From Terrabacter sp. Root85 (GTDB lineage: Bacteria; Actinomycetota; Actinomycetes; Actinomycetales; Dermatophilaceae): 64,000 nucleotides of DNA. The position numbers and the translations under genes are program-made. The stretch covers positions 605,676 to 669,675 of the forward strand of contig NZ_LMIW01000008.1 of the NCBI RefSeq assembly GCF_001429185.1. The letters are read 5' to 3'. A model generated the notes under the pieces. It was not told the origin of the DNA and searched no databases. It saw only the letters and a program-made list of their open reading frames with translations. This document shows positions 1-8,655 of the stretch, in pieces. The stretch's first letter is position 1. Each line of letters opens with the position of its first letter.

Positions 1-96
1 GTCTCAGCCATCCGCACCGAGCCGTGGACGTTCGTCGTCGGTGCGAACGCCGCCCGGGTCGACCGGGCGGCTCCCGAAACCGGAGGTGTGTCCTGA
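1..96 (+). CDS. Nif3-like dinuclear metal-binding protein, C-terminal end only
   Basis: Frame 1 is open from the first base and stops at TGA 94-96, leaving 31 residues (VSAIRTEPWTFVVGANAARV and onward). The V-S-x-I-R-T-E-P-W-T pattern resembles, from memory, the C-terminus of Nif3/YqfO-family proteins, which in actinobacteria commonly lie directly upstream of the zinc-ribbon gene found here. The tail after PWT is longer than I expect. The gene begins outside the window, so the identification rests on this short tail and on gene order. Confidence 0.55.
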   Translation, partial: VSAIRTEPWTFVVGANAARVDRAAPETGGVS

Positions 97-833
97 AAGC
101 CGACCCGTCCCGCCAGTGGCGCCTGCTCGACCTGCAGGCCATCGACACGCGTCTCGACCAGATCACCCACGCGAAGGCGACGCTGCCGCAGACCCCTGCG
201 GTCGAGGCGGCCCGGGGCGAGCTCGCTGCGCTGGAGACGGAGATCGTCAACGCCCGCACGGCTGCCGGGGACGTGCAGCGCGAGCTGACGAAGTCCGACC
301 AGGACGTCCAGCTCGTGCGTGACCGCGCCGCACGCAACCAGGCGCGGCTCGACGCCGGCCAGGGCAGCGCCAAGGACCTGCAGGCGCTCCAGCACGAGCT
401 GACGTCGCTGGCGCGCCGTCAGGCCGAGCTCGAGGACGTCGAGCTCGAGGTCATGGAGCGGTCCGAGTCGCTCAGCGCACGGGTGAACGAGCTCGAGGCC
501 GCCCGGGTCGAGCTCGCCGCGCGCGTCGAGACCCTCGAGTCCGAGCGCACCGCTGCCCTGACGACGCTCGACGCCGAGGCCGAGAAGGTCGGCTCCGGAC
601 GAGCCGACATCGTCGCGGGTGTCGGTGACGAGCTCATCGCCCTCTACGAGAAGATCCGCGCCAGCAGCGGTGGCATGGCCGCCGCAGAGCTGCGCCACCG
701 CCGGTGCGGCGGGTGCCGGCTCGAGCTCGGCAACGTCGACCTCTCCCGCATCCGCAACGCCCCGGAGGACGAGGTCGTGCGCTGCGAGGAGTGCCGTCGC
801 ATCATGATCCGCACGGGCGAGTCCGGTCTGTGA
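93..833 (+). CDS. C4 zinc-ribbon coiled-coil protein (CT398-like), probable CTG start
   Basis: A 246-residue protein with two parts: a long charged helical hairpin (about residues 20-180, rich in E, R, L and A) and a C-terminal zinc ribbon with CGGC and CEEC cysteine pairs. Family members have no agreed enzymatic role; nucleic-acid or protein binding is likely. In frame there is an ATG at 24, but it would lie deep inside the upstream gene and add an Arg-rich stretch unlike the family. A GGAGG at 82-86 sits six bases before CTG 93-95, giving LKADPSRQWRLLDLQ, which matches the usual family N-terminus, and CTGA overlaps the upstream stop. I therefore choose the non-canonical CTG start. The gene ends in a GTGA overlap with the RNase H gene. 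Confidence 0.85.
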   Translation: MKADPSRQWRLLDLQAIDTRLDQITHAKATLPQTPAVEAARGELAALETEIVNARTAAGDVQRELTKSDQDVQLVRDRAARNQARLDAGQGSAKDLQALQHELTSLARRQAELEDVELEVMERSESLSARVNELEAARVELAARVETLESERTAALTTLDAEAEKVGSGRADIVAGVGDELIALYEKIRASSGGMAAAELRHRRCGGCRLELGNVDLSRIRNAPEDEVVRCEECRRIMIRTGESGL

Positions 834-1828
834 CCGCTGCGTCTCGCGGGTCGGGACGCCGGCTCGTCATCGAGGCCGACGGCGGGTCCCGGGGCAACCC
901 GGGGGTGGCCGGCTACGGCGCCCTCGTCCGTGACCCCGCGACCGGCCGGGTCCTCGTCGAGCTCGCCGAGCCGCTCGGCAAGGCGAGCAACAACGTCGCC
1001 GAGTACTCCGGCCTGCTCGCCGGCCTGCGCGCCGTGCTCGACCTCGACCCCGGTGCGTCGGTCCGCGTCAAGATGGACTCCAAGCTCGTCGTCGAGCAGA
1101 TGTCGGGGCGGTGGAAGATCAAACACGAGGACATGCGACGTCTCGCGCTCGAGGCCCGGGACCTGTGCGCCGAGATCTCCGACGCCGGCGGCAGCGTCGA
1201 CTTCGAGTGGATCCCGCGGGAGAAGAACAAGGACGCCGACGCCCTGAGCAACGACGCGATGGACGGCAAGAGCGTCCACCGGGTCCTCACCGCCGAGGGT
1301 GACGGCGAGACTGACTCGATCACCGACGCGGAATCGCCTGCGGCTCAGGGCATCTCCGACGTGTCCACTCCTCAGCCAGGAGTCCGCCCGCTGCGCCTCC
1401 TGCTCGTCCAGGAGCCGCACGACGCAGGAGCCGCTCCTCGCATCGTCGCGGCGGTGCGTCGCCTCGTCGGCCCCGGCACGCGGGTCGTCGGCGCCGACGA
1501 CGACCTCGCGACGCGGGTGGCGGGCGACCTCGCCCTGGCACTCGACGTCGAGGCGGACACGTCGGGGGACTGGTCCGGCCACGCGCCCGGCGAGGGTGCC
1601 GACGAGAGGGTGCGGACGGCATACCGCTCGCTCGCCGCGACCGGTGGCACCGTCGTCGCGGTGACGAGCAGGCGAGGCGTGCTCTCGGTGCTCAGCGACG
1701 TGCTCGGCACGCCCGTCGGACGCTTCTGGGCCCTGGCCACGGCGGCCGGCAGCCTCACCGCCGTGGAGGTCTGGGAGGACGGGTCGGCGTCGGTGGCTTT
1801 CACCAATCGGACCGACCATCTCGCCTGA
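830..1828 (+). CDS. RNase HI fused to a degenerate histidine-phosphatase-like domain
   Basis: Residues 1-150 are a type I ribonuclease H, which cleaves the RNA strand of RNA:DNA hybrids. The four acidic catalytic positions are present in ADGGSRGNPG, NNVAEYSGLLAG, KMDSKLVVEQ and NKDADALSND. The C-terminal 150 residues align in layout with the CobC/phosphoglycerate-mutase-like domain of the actinobacterial bifunctional RNase H/acid phosphatases. Here the RHG signature is replaced by LLLVQEPHDAG, and the later catalytic His region reads VVAVTSRRGVLS. The second domain is therefore probably non-catalytic. The GTG start (830) overlaps the upstream stop as GTGA. The protein is 332 residues, shorter than intact bifunctional homologues of about 370-400 as I recall them. 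Confidence 0.88.
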   Translation: MTAASRGSGRRLVIEADGGSRGNPGVAGYGALVRDPATGRVLVELAEPLGKASNNVAEYSGLLAGLRAVLDLDPGASVRVKMDSKLVVEQMSGRWKIKHEDMRRLALEARDLCAEISDAGGSVDFEWIPREKNKDADALSNDAMDGKSVHRVLTAEGDGETDSITDAESPAAQGISDVSTPQPGVRPLRLLLVQEPHDAGAAPRIVAAVRRLVGPGTRVVGADDDLATRVAGDLALALDVEADTSGDWSGHAPGEGADERVRTAYRSLAATGGTVVAVTSRRGVLSVLSDVLGTPVGRFWALATAAGSLTAVEVWEDGSASVAFTNRTDHLA

Positions 1829-1852
1829 CGGACGCTGTGCGATATTCGGGGC

Positions 1853-2266
1853 ATGAGCTATGCCGGTGACGTGACCCCCGAGCAGGCCTGGACGGTCCTG
1901 CGCGACGAGCCCGGTGCGGCGCTCGTCGACGTGCGCACGAGGGCGGAGTGGTCCTACGTCGGACTGCCCGACCTCGGCGGGATCGGCAAGGACGTCGTCC
2001 TCGTCGAGTGGCAGACCTATCCCGAGGGCACGGTCAACGAGCGGTTCACCGCCGACCTCGAGGCCGCCGGGGTGCCCAAGGACGCTCCCGTCTACTTCCT
2101 CTGCCGCTCCGGGGTGCGCTCCGTCGCCGCGGCCGAGGCGGCCACCCGCAACGGGTGGTCCCGGTCGCACAACGTCCTCGAGGGGTTCGAGGGACCGCAC
2201 GACGAGCAGCGCCACCGCGCGGTCTCCGGGTGGAAGGTCGCGGGCCTGCCGTGGGTGCAGGGATGA
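1853..2266 (+). CDS. rhodanese-like sulfurtransferase
   Basis: A 137-residue single rhodanese domain. The active-site loop is FLCRSGVRS with the catalytic cysteine at residue 84, and LVDVRTRAEW marks the beginning of the fold. Single-domain rhodaneses carry a persulfide and donate sulfur to acceptors. Its stop codon overlaps the start of metZ (ATGA at 2263-2266), suggesting translational coupling and a sulfur-supply role beside the sulfhydrylase. The substrate cannot be read from sequence. Confidence 0.9.
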   Translation: MSYAGDVTPEQAWTVLRDEPGAALVDVRTRAEWSYVGLPDLGGIGKDVVLVEWQTYPEGTVNERFTADLEAAGVPKDAPVYFLCRSGVRSVAAAEAATRNGWSRSHNVLEGFEGPHDEQRHRAVSGWKVAGLPWVQG

Positions 2267-3444
2267 GCGACGCGAGCCAGCAGTGGCGCCCCGACACCCT
2301 CGCCGTGCGGGGAGGCCTGTCCCGCAGTGGTTTCGAGGAGACCTCGGAGGCTCTCTACCTGACGTCCGGCTTCGTCTACGACACCGCGGAGGACGCCGAG
2401 GCGGCTTTCAAGGGTGACGTCGACCGCTTCGTCTACTCCCGCTACGGCAACCCGACGGTGGCGATGTTCGAGGAGCGGCTGCGCCAGATCGAGGGCGCGG
2501 AGGCGTGCTTCGCCACCGGGTCGGGCATGTCCGCCGTCTTCGTCGCGCTCGCGGCGCTCCTCGGCCAGGGCGACCGCGTCGTCTCGTCGCGGGCCCTCTT
2601 CGGATCGTGCTTCGTCATCCTCGACGAGATCCTGCCGCGCTGGGGCGTCGAGACGGTCTTCGTCGACGGCGCCGACCTCGACCAGTGGCGCGAGGCTCTC
2701 GCCGAGCCCACGACCGCCGTCTTCTTCGAGACGCCGAGCAACCCGATGCAGGAGCTCGTCGACATCGCCGCCGTGACCGAGCTGGCCCATGCCGCCGGGG
2801 CGAAGGTCGTCGTCGACAACGTCTTCGGCACGCCGGTCTTCTCCAAGCCGCTCGACCTCGGGGCCGACATCATCGTCTACTCCGCCACGAAGCACATCGA
2901 CGGCCAGGGCCGCACCCTGGGCGGCGCGGTGCTCGGGCCCAAGGAGTTCATCGACGGGCCGGTCCAGAACCTCATGCGGCACACGGGGCCGTCGATGTCG
3001 CCCTTCAACGCGTGGGTCCTCGTCAAGGGGCTCGAGACGATGTCGCTGCGCGTCGAGCGGATGGCCGACAGCGCCCTCGAGGTGGCGCGTTTCCTCGAGG
3101 CGCACCCGAGCGTCCGCCGCGTCGTGCACCCGTTCCTCGAGTCGCACCCCCAGCACGACCTGGCCAAGCGCCAGATGCTCGCCGGTGGCACCGTCGTCAC
3201 CTTCGAGCTCGACGGGGGCAAGGACGAGGCGTTCGCCCTCATGAACGCCCTGCAGGTCATCGACATCTCCAACAACCTCGGTGACTCCAAGTCGCTCATC
3301 ACGCACCCCGCGACGACGACGCACCGCCGCCTGACGCCCGAGGCGCGGGCCGCTGTCGGCATCACGGACGGCGTGCTGCGGGTCTCGGTCGGCCTCGAGG
3401 ACGTCCGCGACCTCGTCGACGACCTCCGTCGCGCCCTCGGCTGA
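2263..3444 (+). CDS. metZ: O-succinylhomoserine sulfhydrylase
   Basis: A 393-residue PLP enzyme of the Cys/Met metabolism family. The PLP lysine is residue 210 in YSATKHIDGQGR, SRYGNPTV marks the N-terminal substrate region and the length is typical. It condenses O-succinylhomoserine (or the acetyl ester) with sulfide to form homocysteine in methionine synthesis. Overlap with the rhodanese gene suggests a sulfur-assimilation pair. MetZ is preferred over MetY because of length and the LAVRGGLSRSGFEETSEAL N-terminus, but acyl preference is not proven by sequence. Confidence 0.9.
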   Translation: MSDASQQWRPDTLAVRGGLSRSGFEETSEALYLTSGFVYDTAEDAEAAFKGDVDRFVYSRYGNPTVAMFEERLRQIEGAEACFATGSGMSAVFVALAALLGQGDRVVSSRALFGSCFVILDEILPRWGVETVFVDGADLDQWREALAEPTTAVFFETPSNPMQELVDIAAVTELAHAAGAKVVVDNVFGTPVFSKPLDLGADIIVYSATKHIDGQGRTLGGAVLGPKEFIDGPVQNLMRHTGPSMSPFNAWVLVKGLETMSLRVERMADSALEVARFLEAHPSVRRVVHPFLESHPQHDLAKRQMLAGGTVVTFELDGGKDEAFALMNALQVIDISNNLGDSKSLITHPATTTHRRLTPEARAAVGITDGVLRVSVGLEDVRDLVDDLRRALG

Positions 3445-3516
3445 CGCGAGCGTCTGCACCCCTCGCGGTCAGCCGCACACCGCCCAAGGCGTGCGCCTGG
3501 CCCGAGGGTGTGGGGT

Positions 3517-3539
3517 CGACGGCATGGCGTATGCCGTCG
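3517..3539. terminator. bidirectional hairpin between convergent genes
   Basis: Perfect 9-bp arms (CGACGGCAT / ATGCCGTCG) with a 5-base loop lie between the converging metZ and permease genes, where a shared terminator is expected. There is no strong U-tract, as is usual in high-GC actinobacteria. One arm carries the octamer CGGCATAC (reverse strand) that recurs in this window. Confidence 0.55.
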
Positions 3540-3553
3540 GCCCGGTCGGCCGG

Positions 3554-4645
3554 TCAGGTGGTGGCGGCGAGGGCCAGGGTGGCGGCGGTCACGACCGTGA
3601 CGGCGCACAGGGCGCCCGTGCGCGCGATGCGACCGACGTCGACCGCAAGGTCGGCGGACCGGCAGCGCGAGGCCCAGAGCAGCGTCGCGACGGAGCCCCA
3701 CATCGTGACGATCGGCCCGGCGTTGACCCCGATGAGCAGGGCGGCCAGGCGGGCGGGGGCGTCCGCCACCGTGGGCTCGAGCGCGAGGTACGCCGGCAGG
3801 TTGTTGATGCCGTTGGAGGTCAGCACGCCGAGACCGCTGACCCTGAAGAGGTCGCCGAGGCCCGTGCCGTGCCCGACGATGGTGCGCAGCCACGCCTCGA
3901 GCCCCAGGCGCAGGGCGGCGTCGATGATGAGGAAGAGGATGCAGATGCCCATCACCGTGAGCCACGGCATCTTGATCCGCCGCAGCAGCTCGGGCGCACG
4001 CCAGTAGGTCGCGGCAAGCAGGACGAGGGCGGCCGGCACGGACGCCAGGGCCGGCTGGACGCCGACGACGAACGCCGGGGCGAGCAGCACGCAGACCCCG
4101 CCGGCGACCTGCATGAGCACCCGGTCGTGAGGCTCGGCCGGCGGTGGCGTGTCGTAGGTGCTGCGGAGGTCGCGCCGGTGCAGCAGCCAGAGCACGGCGA
4201 CGGTCGCGACGATCGCGACGACGGCCGGCACGGCCATCAGCTTGATGTAGCCCAGGGTCCCGACCCCGAGCGCCGCGAACGGGTGCAGGGCCAGCAGGTT
4301 GGTGAGGTTGGAGACCGGCAGGAGCAGGGAGGCCGTGTTGGCCAGCCAGAGCGTCGTCATGGCGAACGGCAGGGGTGGGGCGCCGACCTGACGGGCCACC
4401 GTGATGGCCACCGGGGTCAGCAGCACCGCGGTCGTGTCGAGGCTGAGCACGACGGTGCACACCACCGCGAGCCCGACGATGAGCAGCCAGAGCACGAGCA
4501 CGCGTCCCTTGGCGACGCGCGCGGCGTGGTGCGCCATGACGTCGAAGAGCCCCGACAGGTCGCAGATCTCGGCGACGAGGGTGATCGCGACGAGGAAGAC
4601 GAGGATCGGCGCCACGCGCTCGACGAGCAGGCTGAGGTCGAGCAC
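3554..4645 (-). CDS. ArsB/NhaD-type (SLC13-like) membrane permease
   Basis: A 363-residue integral membrane protein with about ten hydrophobic segments. The N-terminal half has the ion-transporter pattern LSLDTTAVLLTPV followed by NTASLLLPVSNLTNLLAL, and the C-terminal half repeats it with TSNGINNLPAYLAL. This duplicated signature typifies the ArsB/CitMHS superfamily, which moves arsenite, sodium or dicarboxylates. It is somewhat shorter than ArsB (about 420 residues). The GTG start at 4645 is one base from the YaaA stop, so the two form an operon. No ArsR or ArsC lies nearby, so an arsenic role is only a possibility. Confidence 0.75.
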   Translation of the reverse strand: MLDLSLLVERVAPILVFLVAITLVAEICDLSGLFDVMAHHAARVAKGRVLVLWLLIVGLAVVCTVVLSLDTTAVLLTPVAITVARQVGAPPLPFAMTTLWLANTASLLLPVSNLTNLLALHPFAALGVGTLGYIKLMAVPAVVAIVATVAVLWLLHRRDLRSTYDTPPPAEPHDRVLMQVAGGVCVLLAPAFVVGVQPALASVPAALVLLAATYWRAPELLRRIKMPWLTVMGICILFLIIDAALRLGLEAWLRTIVGHGTGLGDLFRVSGLGVLTSNGINNLPAYLALEPTVADAPARLAALLIGVNAGPIVTMWGSVATLLWASRCRSADLAVDVGRIARTGALCAVTVVTAATLALAATT

Positions 4646-4646
4646 G

Positions 4647-5396
4647 TCAGGCCTTCGGAGTCGTGGCGAGCTGCCACGGCCGGCCCGGACGCGGCGGGGG
4701 CGTCAGCTCGACGTCGAAGCGCTCCGAGAGCCGCTCGGCCAGGGCCTGCGGCGTGCGCGGCGCCTCGGCCTGCACGAGCTCGCGCGTCACGAGGCCGCGG
4801 GTGTGCTTGGCCATGTGCGAGGCGCCGGGGACGGTGACGTGCACCCAGCGCTCGGCGCGCTCGCCCGTGGGACGCCACACTGCGGCATACGTGCTCGACC
4901 GGCAGTCGACGACGAGCTCGCGCGGCTTCACCGCGGCGTCGAGCGCCGACGGCAGCTCCTTGCGCCACTCGTGCGACAGGTAGCCGACGCCGGGGAGGGT
5001 GCTGCAGATGTTGACGCGGTAGGCCGGCACGCGGTCACCGAGTCGCAGCGCGCCGAAGAGGGCCGACACGACGACGACCCAGCGGTTGGCGCGGCGCTTG
5101 GAGGCCGCGTCGAGCGAGTCGACGTCGAGCGCCTGGTAGAGCACGCCGGTGTAGACGTGCGAGGCGGTCGCCGTGGGAGCGCTGCGCAGGACCGTGTTGC
5201 GCTCGAGGTCGGCGACGAGGTTCGGGTTGATCTCGAGGACGCGCGCTGCGTCGGGCTCGCCGCTCAGCCGCTCCACCGTCTCGACGACCGACTCGCGCAG
5301 GGGCGTCAGCTCGGGGAACGAGAGGCTGCCGAGGTCGAGCGACCGCCCCCGCCGGGGTGAGGTCTTGCCCTCGGACGGGGGGAGCAGGATGAGCAC
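4647..5396 (-). CDS. yaaA: YaaA-family (UPF0246) peroxide-stress protein
   Basis: A 249-residue protein starting LILLPPSEGKT, the characteristic N-terminus of YaaA/DUF328. Further family motifs are VYTGVLYQALD, SALFGALRLGDRVPAYR and the late HMAKHTRGL region. In E. coli YaaA lowers intracellular free iron during peroxide stress. The GTG start (5396-5394) is chosen because the family begins exactly at this residue; upstream codons in frame are arginine-rich and unrelated. It is the first gene of a two-gene operon with the permease and is divergent from the RNB gene. Confidence 0.88.
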   Translation of the reverse strand: MLILLPPSEGKTSPRRGRSLDLGSLSFPELTPLRESVVETVERLSGEPDAARVLEINPNLVADLERNTVLRSAPTATASHVYTGVLYQALDVDSLDAASKRRANRWVVVVSALFGALRLGDRVPAYRVNICSTLPGVGYLSHEWRKELPSALDAAVKPRELVVDCRSSTYAAVWRPTGERAERWVHVTVPGASHMAKHTRGLVTRELVQAEAPRTPQALAERLSERFDVELTPPPRPGRPWQLATTPKA

Positions 5397-5535
5397 GGGG
5401 GTCAGCCTAGGCAAACGGGACAGTGATGTCTCATCCCCGCGCGTGTCGCGGGCGACGAACGATCGCCCGGCCCGCCGCGGAGTGGCGCGGGTGCTCAACC
5501 TCCGGCGAGCACGTCGTGGTGCGTAGGGTGACGCC

Positions 5536-6972
5536 ATGGCCCAGCGACACATCGTCTTCCGCCCGGCGACGAAGCCCGGCGACGTGGCACGGCAGCTCAC
5601 GGCGCGCTTCGAGGCGGTGCGTCGCGAGTTCGAGGTGCCGGACCGGTTCCCGCCGGAGGTGCTGGCCGAGGCCGCCGCAGCCGCCGGCGCCGCGACCCTG
5701 CCGGAGCGGGACGAGACGGCCGTCCCGTTCATCACCATCGACCCGCCGACGTCGATGGACCTCGACCAGGCCATGTCGATCGAGCGCAGCGGCGACGGCT
5801 ACCGGGTGCGCTACGCCATCGCCGACGTGCCTGCCTTCGTCCGCGCCGGTGGCGCCGTCGACGCAGAGGCGCGCCGCCGCGGCCAGACGGTCTACTGCCC
5901 CGACGAGCGCGTCCAGCTGCACCCCTCGGAGCTGAGCGAGGGCGCCGCGAGCCTGCTGCCCGACCAGGTGCGTCCTGCCTTCGTCTGGGACATGACCCTC
6001 GCCGCCGACGGCGAGGGCACGGCGGTCGAGGTCTACCGCGCGATGGTGCGCAGCGTCCGTCGCTACGACTACGAGCAGGTGCAGAAGGAGGTGGACGCCG
6101 GCACCGCCGAGGAGTGTCTCGTGCTGCTCAAGGAGGTCGGCGAGAAGCGCGTCCTGCTCGAGCGCCAGCGGGGCGGGGCGACCCTGCCGATGCCCGAGCA
6201 GGAGGTCGAGGAGGACGAGCACGGCGGCTTCCGGATCTCGTTCCGGCCGCTGCTCGCCGCGGAGGACTGGAACGCCCAGATCTCGCTGCTCACCGGCATG
6301 GGCGGGGCCGACCTCATGCTCCGGGGCAAGATCGGCATCCTGCGCACCATGCCGCCGCCGGACCCGCGCGACCTGGCACGCTTCCGCCGGCAGGCCAGGG
6401 CCGCCGGTGTCGAGTGGCCGAAGGACCTGTCGTACGGCGAGCTGCTGCGCACGCTGGACCGCAGCAACCCGCGGCACCTCGCGCTCATCCACGAGGCGAC
6501 GTCACTCTTCCGCGGCGCCGGCTACACCCCCTTCGACGGCGAGGTGCCAGCGCAGCCGACGCACGCGGCCGTCGCCAACCCGTACGCGCACGTGACGGCT
6601 CCGCTGCGGCGCCTCGTCGACCGCTTCGGGCTCGTGGTGTGCGAGGCGCTCTCGGCGGGGGAGGAGGTGCCGGGCTGGGTCCGTGAGGCGCTGCCCACCC
6701 TCCCCGAGATCATGGCGACCTCCGACCGGCGTACCAACGGGGTCGAGCGGGCCTGCACCGACGCGGTCGAGGCTGCCGAGCTGCACCCGCTCGTGGGGAG
6801 CACCGTGCAGGGCGTCGTCGTCGACGAGAACGACAAGGGCGTCATCGTCCAGCTCATCGACCTCGCCGTCGTGGCCAGGGCGAGCGGGTCGGCGAAGGCC
6901 GGTGAGACGGTGACCCTGCGGGTCGACGCCGCCGACGTCGGGACCGGCACGATAACGCTCTCGGTCGCCTGA
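5536..6972 (+). CDS. RNB-domain ribonuclease (RNase II family)
   Basis: A 478-residue protein in which the RNB catalytic domain occupies about residues 60-380. The metal-binding acidic cluster is visible as ITIDPPTSMDLDQAMSIE followed by RYAIADVPAFV, and the later THAAVANPYAHVTAPLRRLVDRF is the conserved end of the RNB fold. A degenerate S1-like C-terminus (VQGVVVDENDKGVIVQLIDL) follows. The N-terminal cold-shock domains of RNase II/R are absent, as in the short actinobacterial branch. It should degrade single-stranded RNA 3' to 5'. The gene stands alone, divergent from yaaA. Confidence 0.88.
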   Translation: MAQRHIVFRPATKPGDVARQLTARFEAVRREFEVPDRFPPEVLAEAAAAAGAATLPERDETAVPFITIDPPTSMDLDQAMSIERSGDGYRVRYAIADVPAFVRAGGAVDAEARRRGQTVYCPDERVQLHPSELSEGAASLLPDQVRPAFVWDMTLAADGEGTAVEVYRAMVRSVRRYDYEQVQKEVDAGTAEECLVLLKEVGEKRVLLERQRGGATLPMPEQEVEEDEHGGFRISFRPLLAAEDWNAQISLLTGMGGADLMLRGKIGILRTMPPPDPRDLARFRRQARAAGVEWPKDLSYGELLRTLDRSNPRHLALIHEATSLFRGAGYTPFDGEVPAQPTHAAVANPYAHVTAPLRRLVDRFGLVVCEALSAGEEVPGWVREALPTLPEIMATSDRRTNGVERACTDAVEAAELHPLVGSTVQGVVVDENDKGVIVQLIDLAVVARASGSAKAGETVTLRVDAADVGTGTITLSVA

Positions 6973-7048
6973 GGACACCCCGTCGGCGCGACGGAGCCGG
7001 CCGAAATCAATTGGCTCGGGGCTGCTCAGCGCTCCTAGCATCGTCGGC

Positions 7049-7558
7049 ATGCGGGTGCGCTTCGTGAGGACCGGTGAACGGCGCTACGAGGTGTGTGTGG
7101 AGCGTGACCTCGCGACGGACCTCGTCATGAGCCCGGCGCCGGGGTGGAGCGACCTCGCGCCGCACGACCTCGTCCACCTCGTCGTCGAGCACCGGTTCGG
7201 CCTGCGCGACGGCATCTTCGGCCAGCTCGCCGCAGGCGGCAATGCGGGCACCTTCGTGCCCACCCAGGAGACGCGCACGAAGGCGTGGGCGCGCCGGGTC
7301 GAACGACGGAACAAGGCGCGCGGCACGCAGATCGGCCGGTCGGAGCAGCTCGCGGCCGCGGTCTACCCGGCGTGGCTCCGGCAGCGCGGGATGACGCCCG
7401 ACCTCCACCACGAGCGGGCCGAGGCAGCAGCCACCGACCTCGGCGCCCGCGAGCTCGCCGCGGTGTTCGCCGACCTCGACCGGCTCTCGGAGCAGTGGTC
7501 CGGGCTCGCGGTCGGCGGGTCCGTCGACGTCGACTGGCCCTGGCCCGAGCGACGCTGA
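7049..7558 (+). CDS. conserved hypothetical protein
   Basis: A 169-residue soluble protein that I do not recognise. An N-terminal beta-rich part (MRVRFVRTGERRYEVCVERD) is followed by APHDLVHLVVEHRFGLRDGIFGQLAAGG, where H-D-x-x-H then E-H looks like a possible metal site, and then a basic helical region. No signal peptide or membrane segment is seen. Codon use (G or C in most third positions) and the clear ATG support a real gene. It converges on the membrane protein at 7691. Confidence 0.7.
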   Translation: MRVRFVRTGERRYEVCVERDLATDLVMSPAPGWSDLAPHDLVHLVVEHRFGLRDGIFGQLAAGGNAGTFVPTQETRTKAWARRVERRNKARGTQIGRSEQLAAAVYPAWLRQRGMTPDLHHERAEAAATDLGARELAAVFADLDRLSEQWSGLAVGGSVDVDWPWPERR

Positions 7559-7631
7559 ACGGCGGGGCCGCCTCGTGTGCAGCCAGCGGCGTCAGGACCC
7601 CACTGTCTGCACACGCCGACCGGCCAGAGAC

Positions 7632-7672
7632 GACGTATGCCGTCACGCCCGGTGGGGCGGACGGCATACGTC
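7632..7672. terminator. perfect 13-bp inverted repeat, bidirectional terminator
   Basis: GACGTATGCCGTC (7632-7644) pairs perfectly with GACGGCATACGTC (7660-7672) across a 15-base loop, between two convergent genes. Each arm contains one copy of the CGGCATAC octamer in opposite orientation. Placement and symmetry fit a terminator for both strands. Confidence 0.7.
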
Positions 7673-7690
7673 AGCAGGTGGCTCGGATGC

Positions 7691-8506
7691 TCAGGGAGCG
7701 GTGACGGGGGCGCTCGGGGTGCTCGCGCCCGGGTCGGGCGTGGCCGGGGTCGTGGGCGCGGCCGGGTCGGTCGATCCTGTCGCCCCACCGGGAGTGGCCG
7801 GGGTGGCCGGCGTCGCGGGGGTCGTCGCGGACGGTGTACCGGTGGAGGTCGCCGGACCCGCCGTGGACCCGGCGGGCGCAGTCGCCGCGCCGGTCGGCGT
7901 CGCGGGTGCGGTGGGCGTCGTGTCGAGCGCGCCGGTGTCGGTGCGGGTGCCGTCGCCCGCGGCGTCGCCCGTGGTGCCGGCGGGGCTGTCGACCACGGCG
8001 CCCGCGCTGGTGCGGCCTCCGAGGTCCGTCCCGGTCACCTGGGCCCCCGTGGCGAGCTGGAGGCCGGTGAGGAAGGCCGCGGCGAGGGCGAAGACGGCCC
8101 CGGTCGTGACGAGGACCCGTCGCGTGGTCACGCGATCGGGACGGCGCCACCACGTCTCCCGCACGACCTCGAGGTCCACGCCGTCGGGCCCCCGGCGCGA
8201 GCGCACGAGCACGACGGCCTCCTTGGCTCGCGCCATGGAGTTCGTGTAGAGGCTGGCCGCGATCGCCGAGATGATGCTGAGCACCGCGGCCCCGGCGATG
8301 GTGCCGACGACGCCAAGTCGCGAGCCGAGGGCTGCTGCCGTGGCCGCCGCCATCGAGCCGCCGAGCAGCTGGGTCAGGGAGAGATCGAGCAGCTTCGCTC
8401 TGGGCCGTGCGTCGGGCTCCGCGTCTGCGGAGGCGCCGGGTCGGGTGTCGGGCAGGTCGTCGGTCAGCGGTTCCGTCATGGTCCTGGGGTCGGTTGCGAT
8501 CGTCAT
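7691..8506 (-). CDS. membrane protein with Ala/Thr/Pro-rich C-terminal tail
   Basis: A 271-residue protein with a charged N-terminus, a hydrophobic hairpin (SRLGVVGTIAGAAVLSIISAIAAS), a central basic cytoplasmic stretch (VRSRRGPDGVDLEVVRETWW), a third hydrophobic segment (VLVTTGAVFALAAAFLTGLQ) and about 110 residues of low-complexity Ala-Thr-Pro-Gly. The tail repeats PATPATP-like units and looks like a cell-wall-spanning or surface spacer. I do not recognise the family. The start is uncertain: ATG 8506 (chosen) or ATG 8479, both in frame. Confidence 0.65.
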   Translation of the reverse strand: MTIATDPRTMTEPLTDDLPDTRPGASADAEPDARPRAKLLDLSLTQLLGGSMAAATAAALGSRLGVVGTIAGAAVLSIISAIAASLYTNSMARAKEAVVLVRSRRGPDGVDLEVVRETWWRRPDRVTTRRVLVTTGAVFALAAAFLTGLQLATGAQVTGTDLGGRTSAGAVVDSPAGTTGDAAGDGTRTDTGALDTTPTAPATPTGAATAPAGSTAGPATSTGTPSATTPATPATPATPGGATGSTDPAAPTTPATPDPGASTPSAPVTAP

Positions 8507-8655
8507 CTCCCATGCACGACGAACGACGGCCCCGGATCGTTGACGGGATCGGCGAGGTGTGACTCGGGTCACCTCGGGCCGGCGGTCCGGCGGGCGGTGC
8601 CGATTCGGGCGATCGGGCCCGACGGTGACAGACTCGGGGCGATCACTGGAGGACC

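Noticed and set aside
644..2215. A 523-codon reverse frame opposite RNase H and rhodanese genes
   Set aside because: Mirror of well-supported forward genes, with no domain content.
3554..4645. Arsenite efflux pump ArsB
   Set aside because: Fold fits, but no arsR, arsC or arsenic-binding context is present, and the protein is short; kept as a generic permease.
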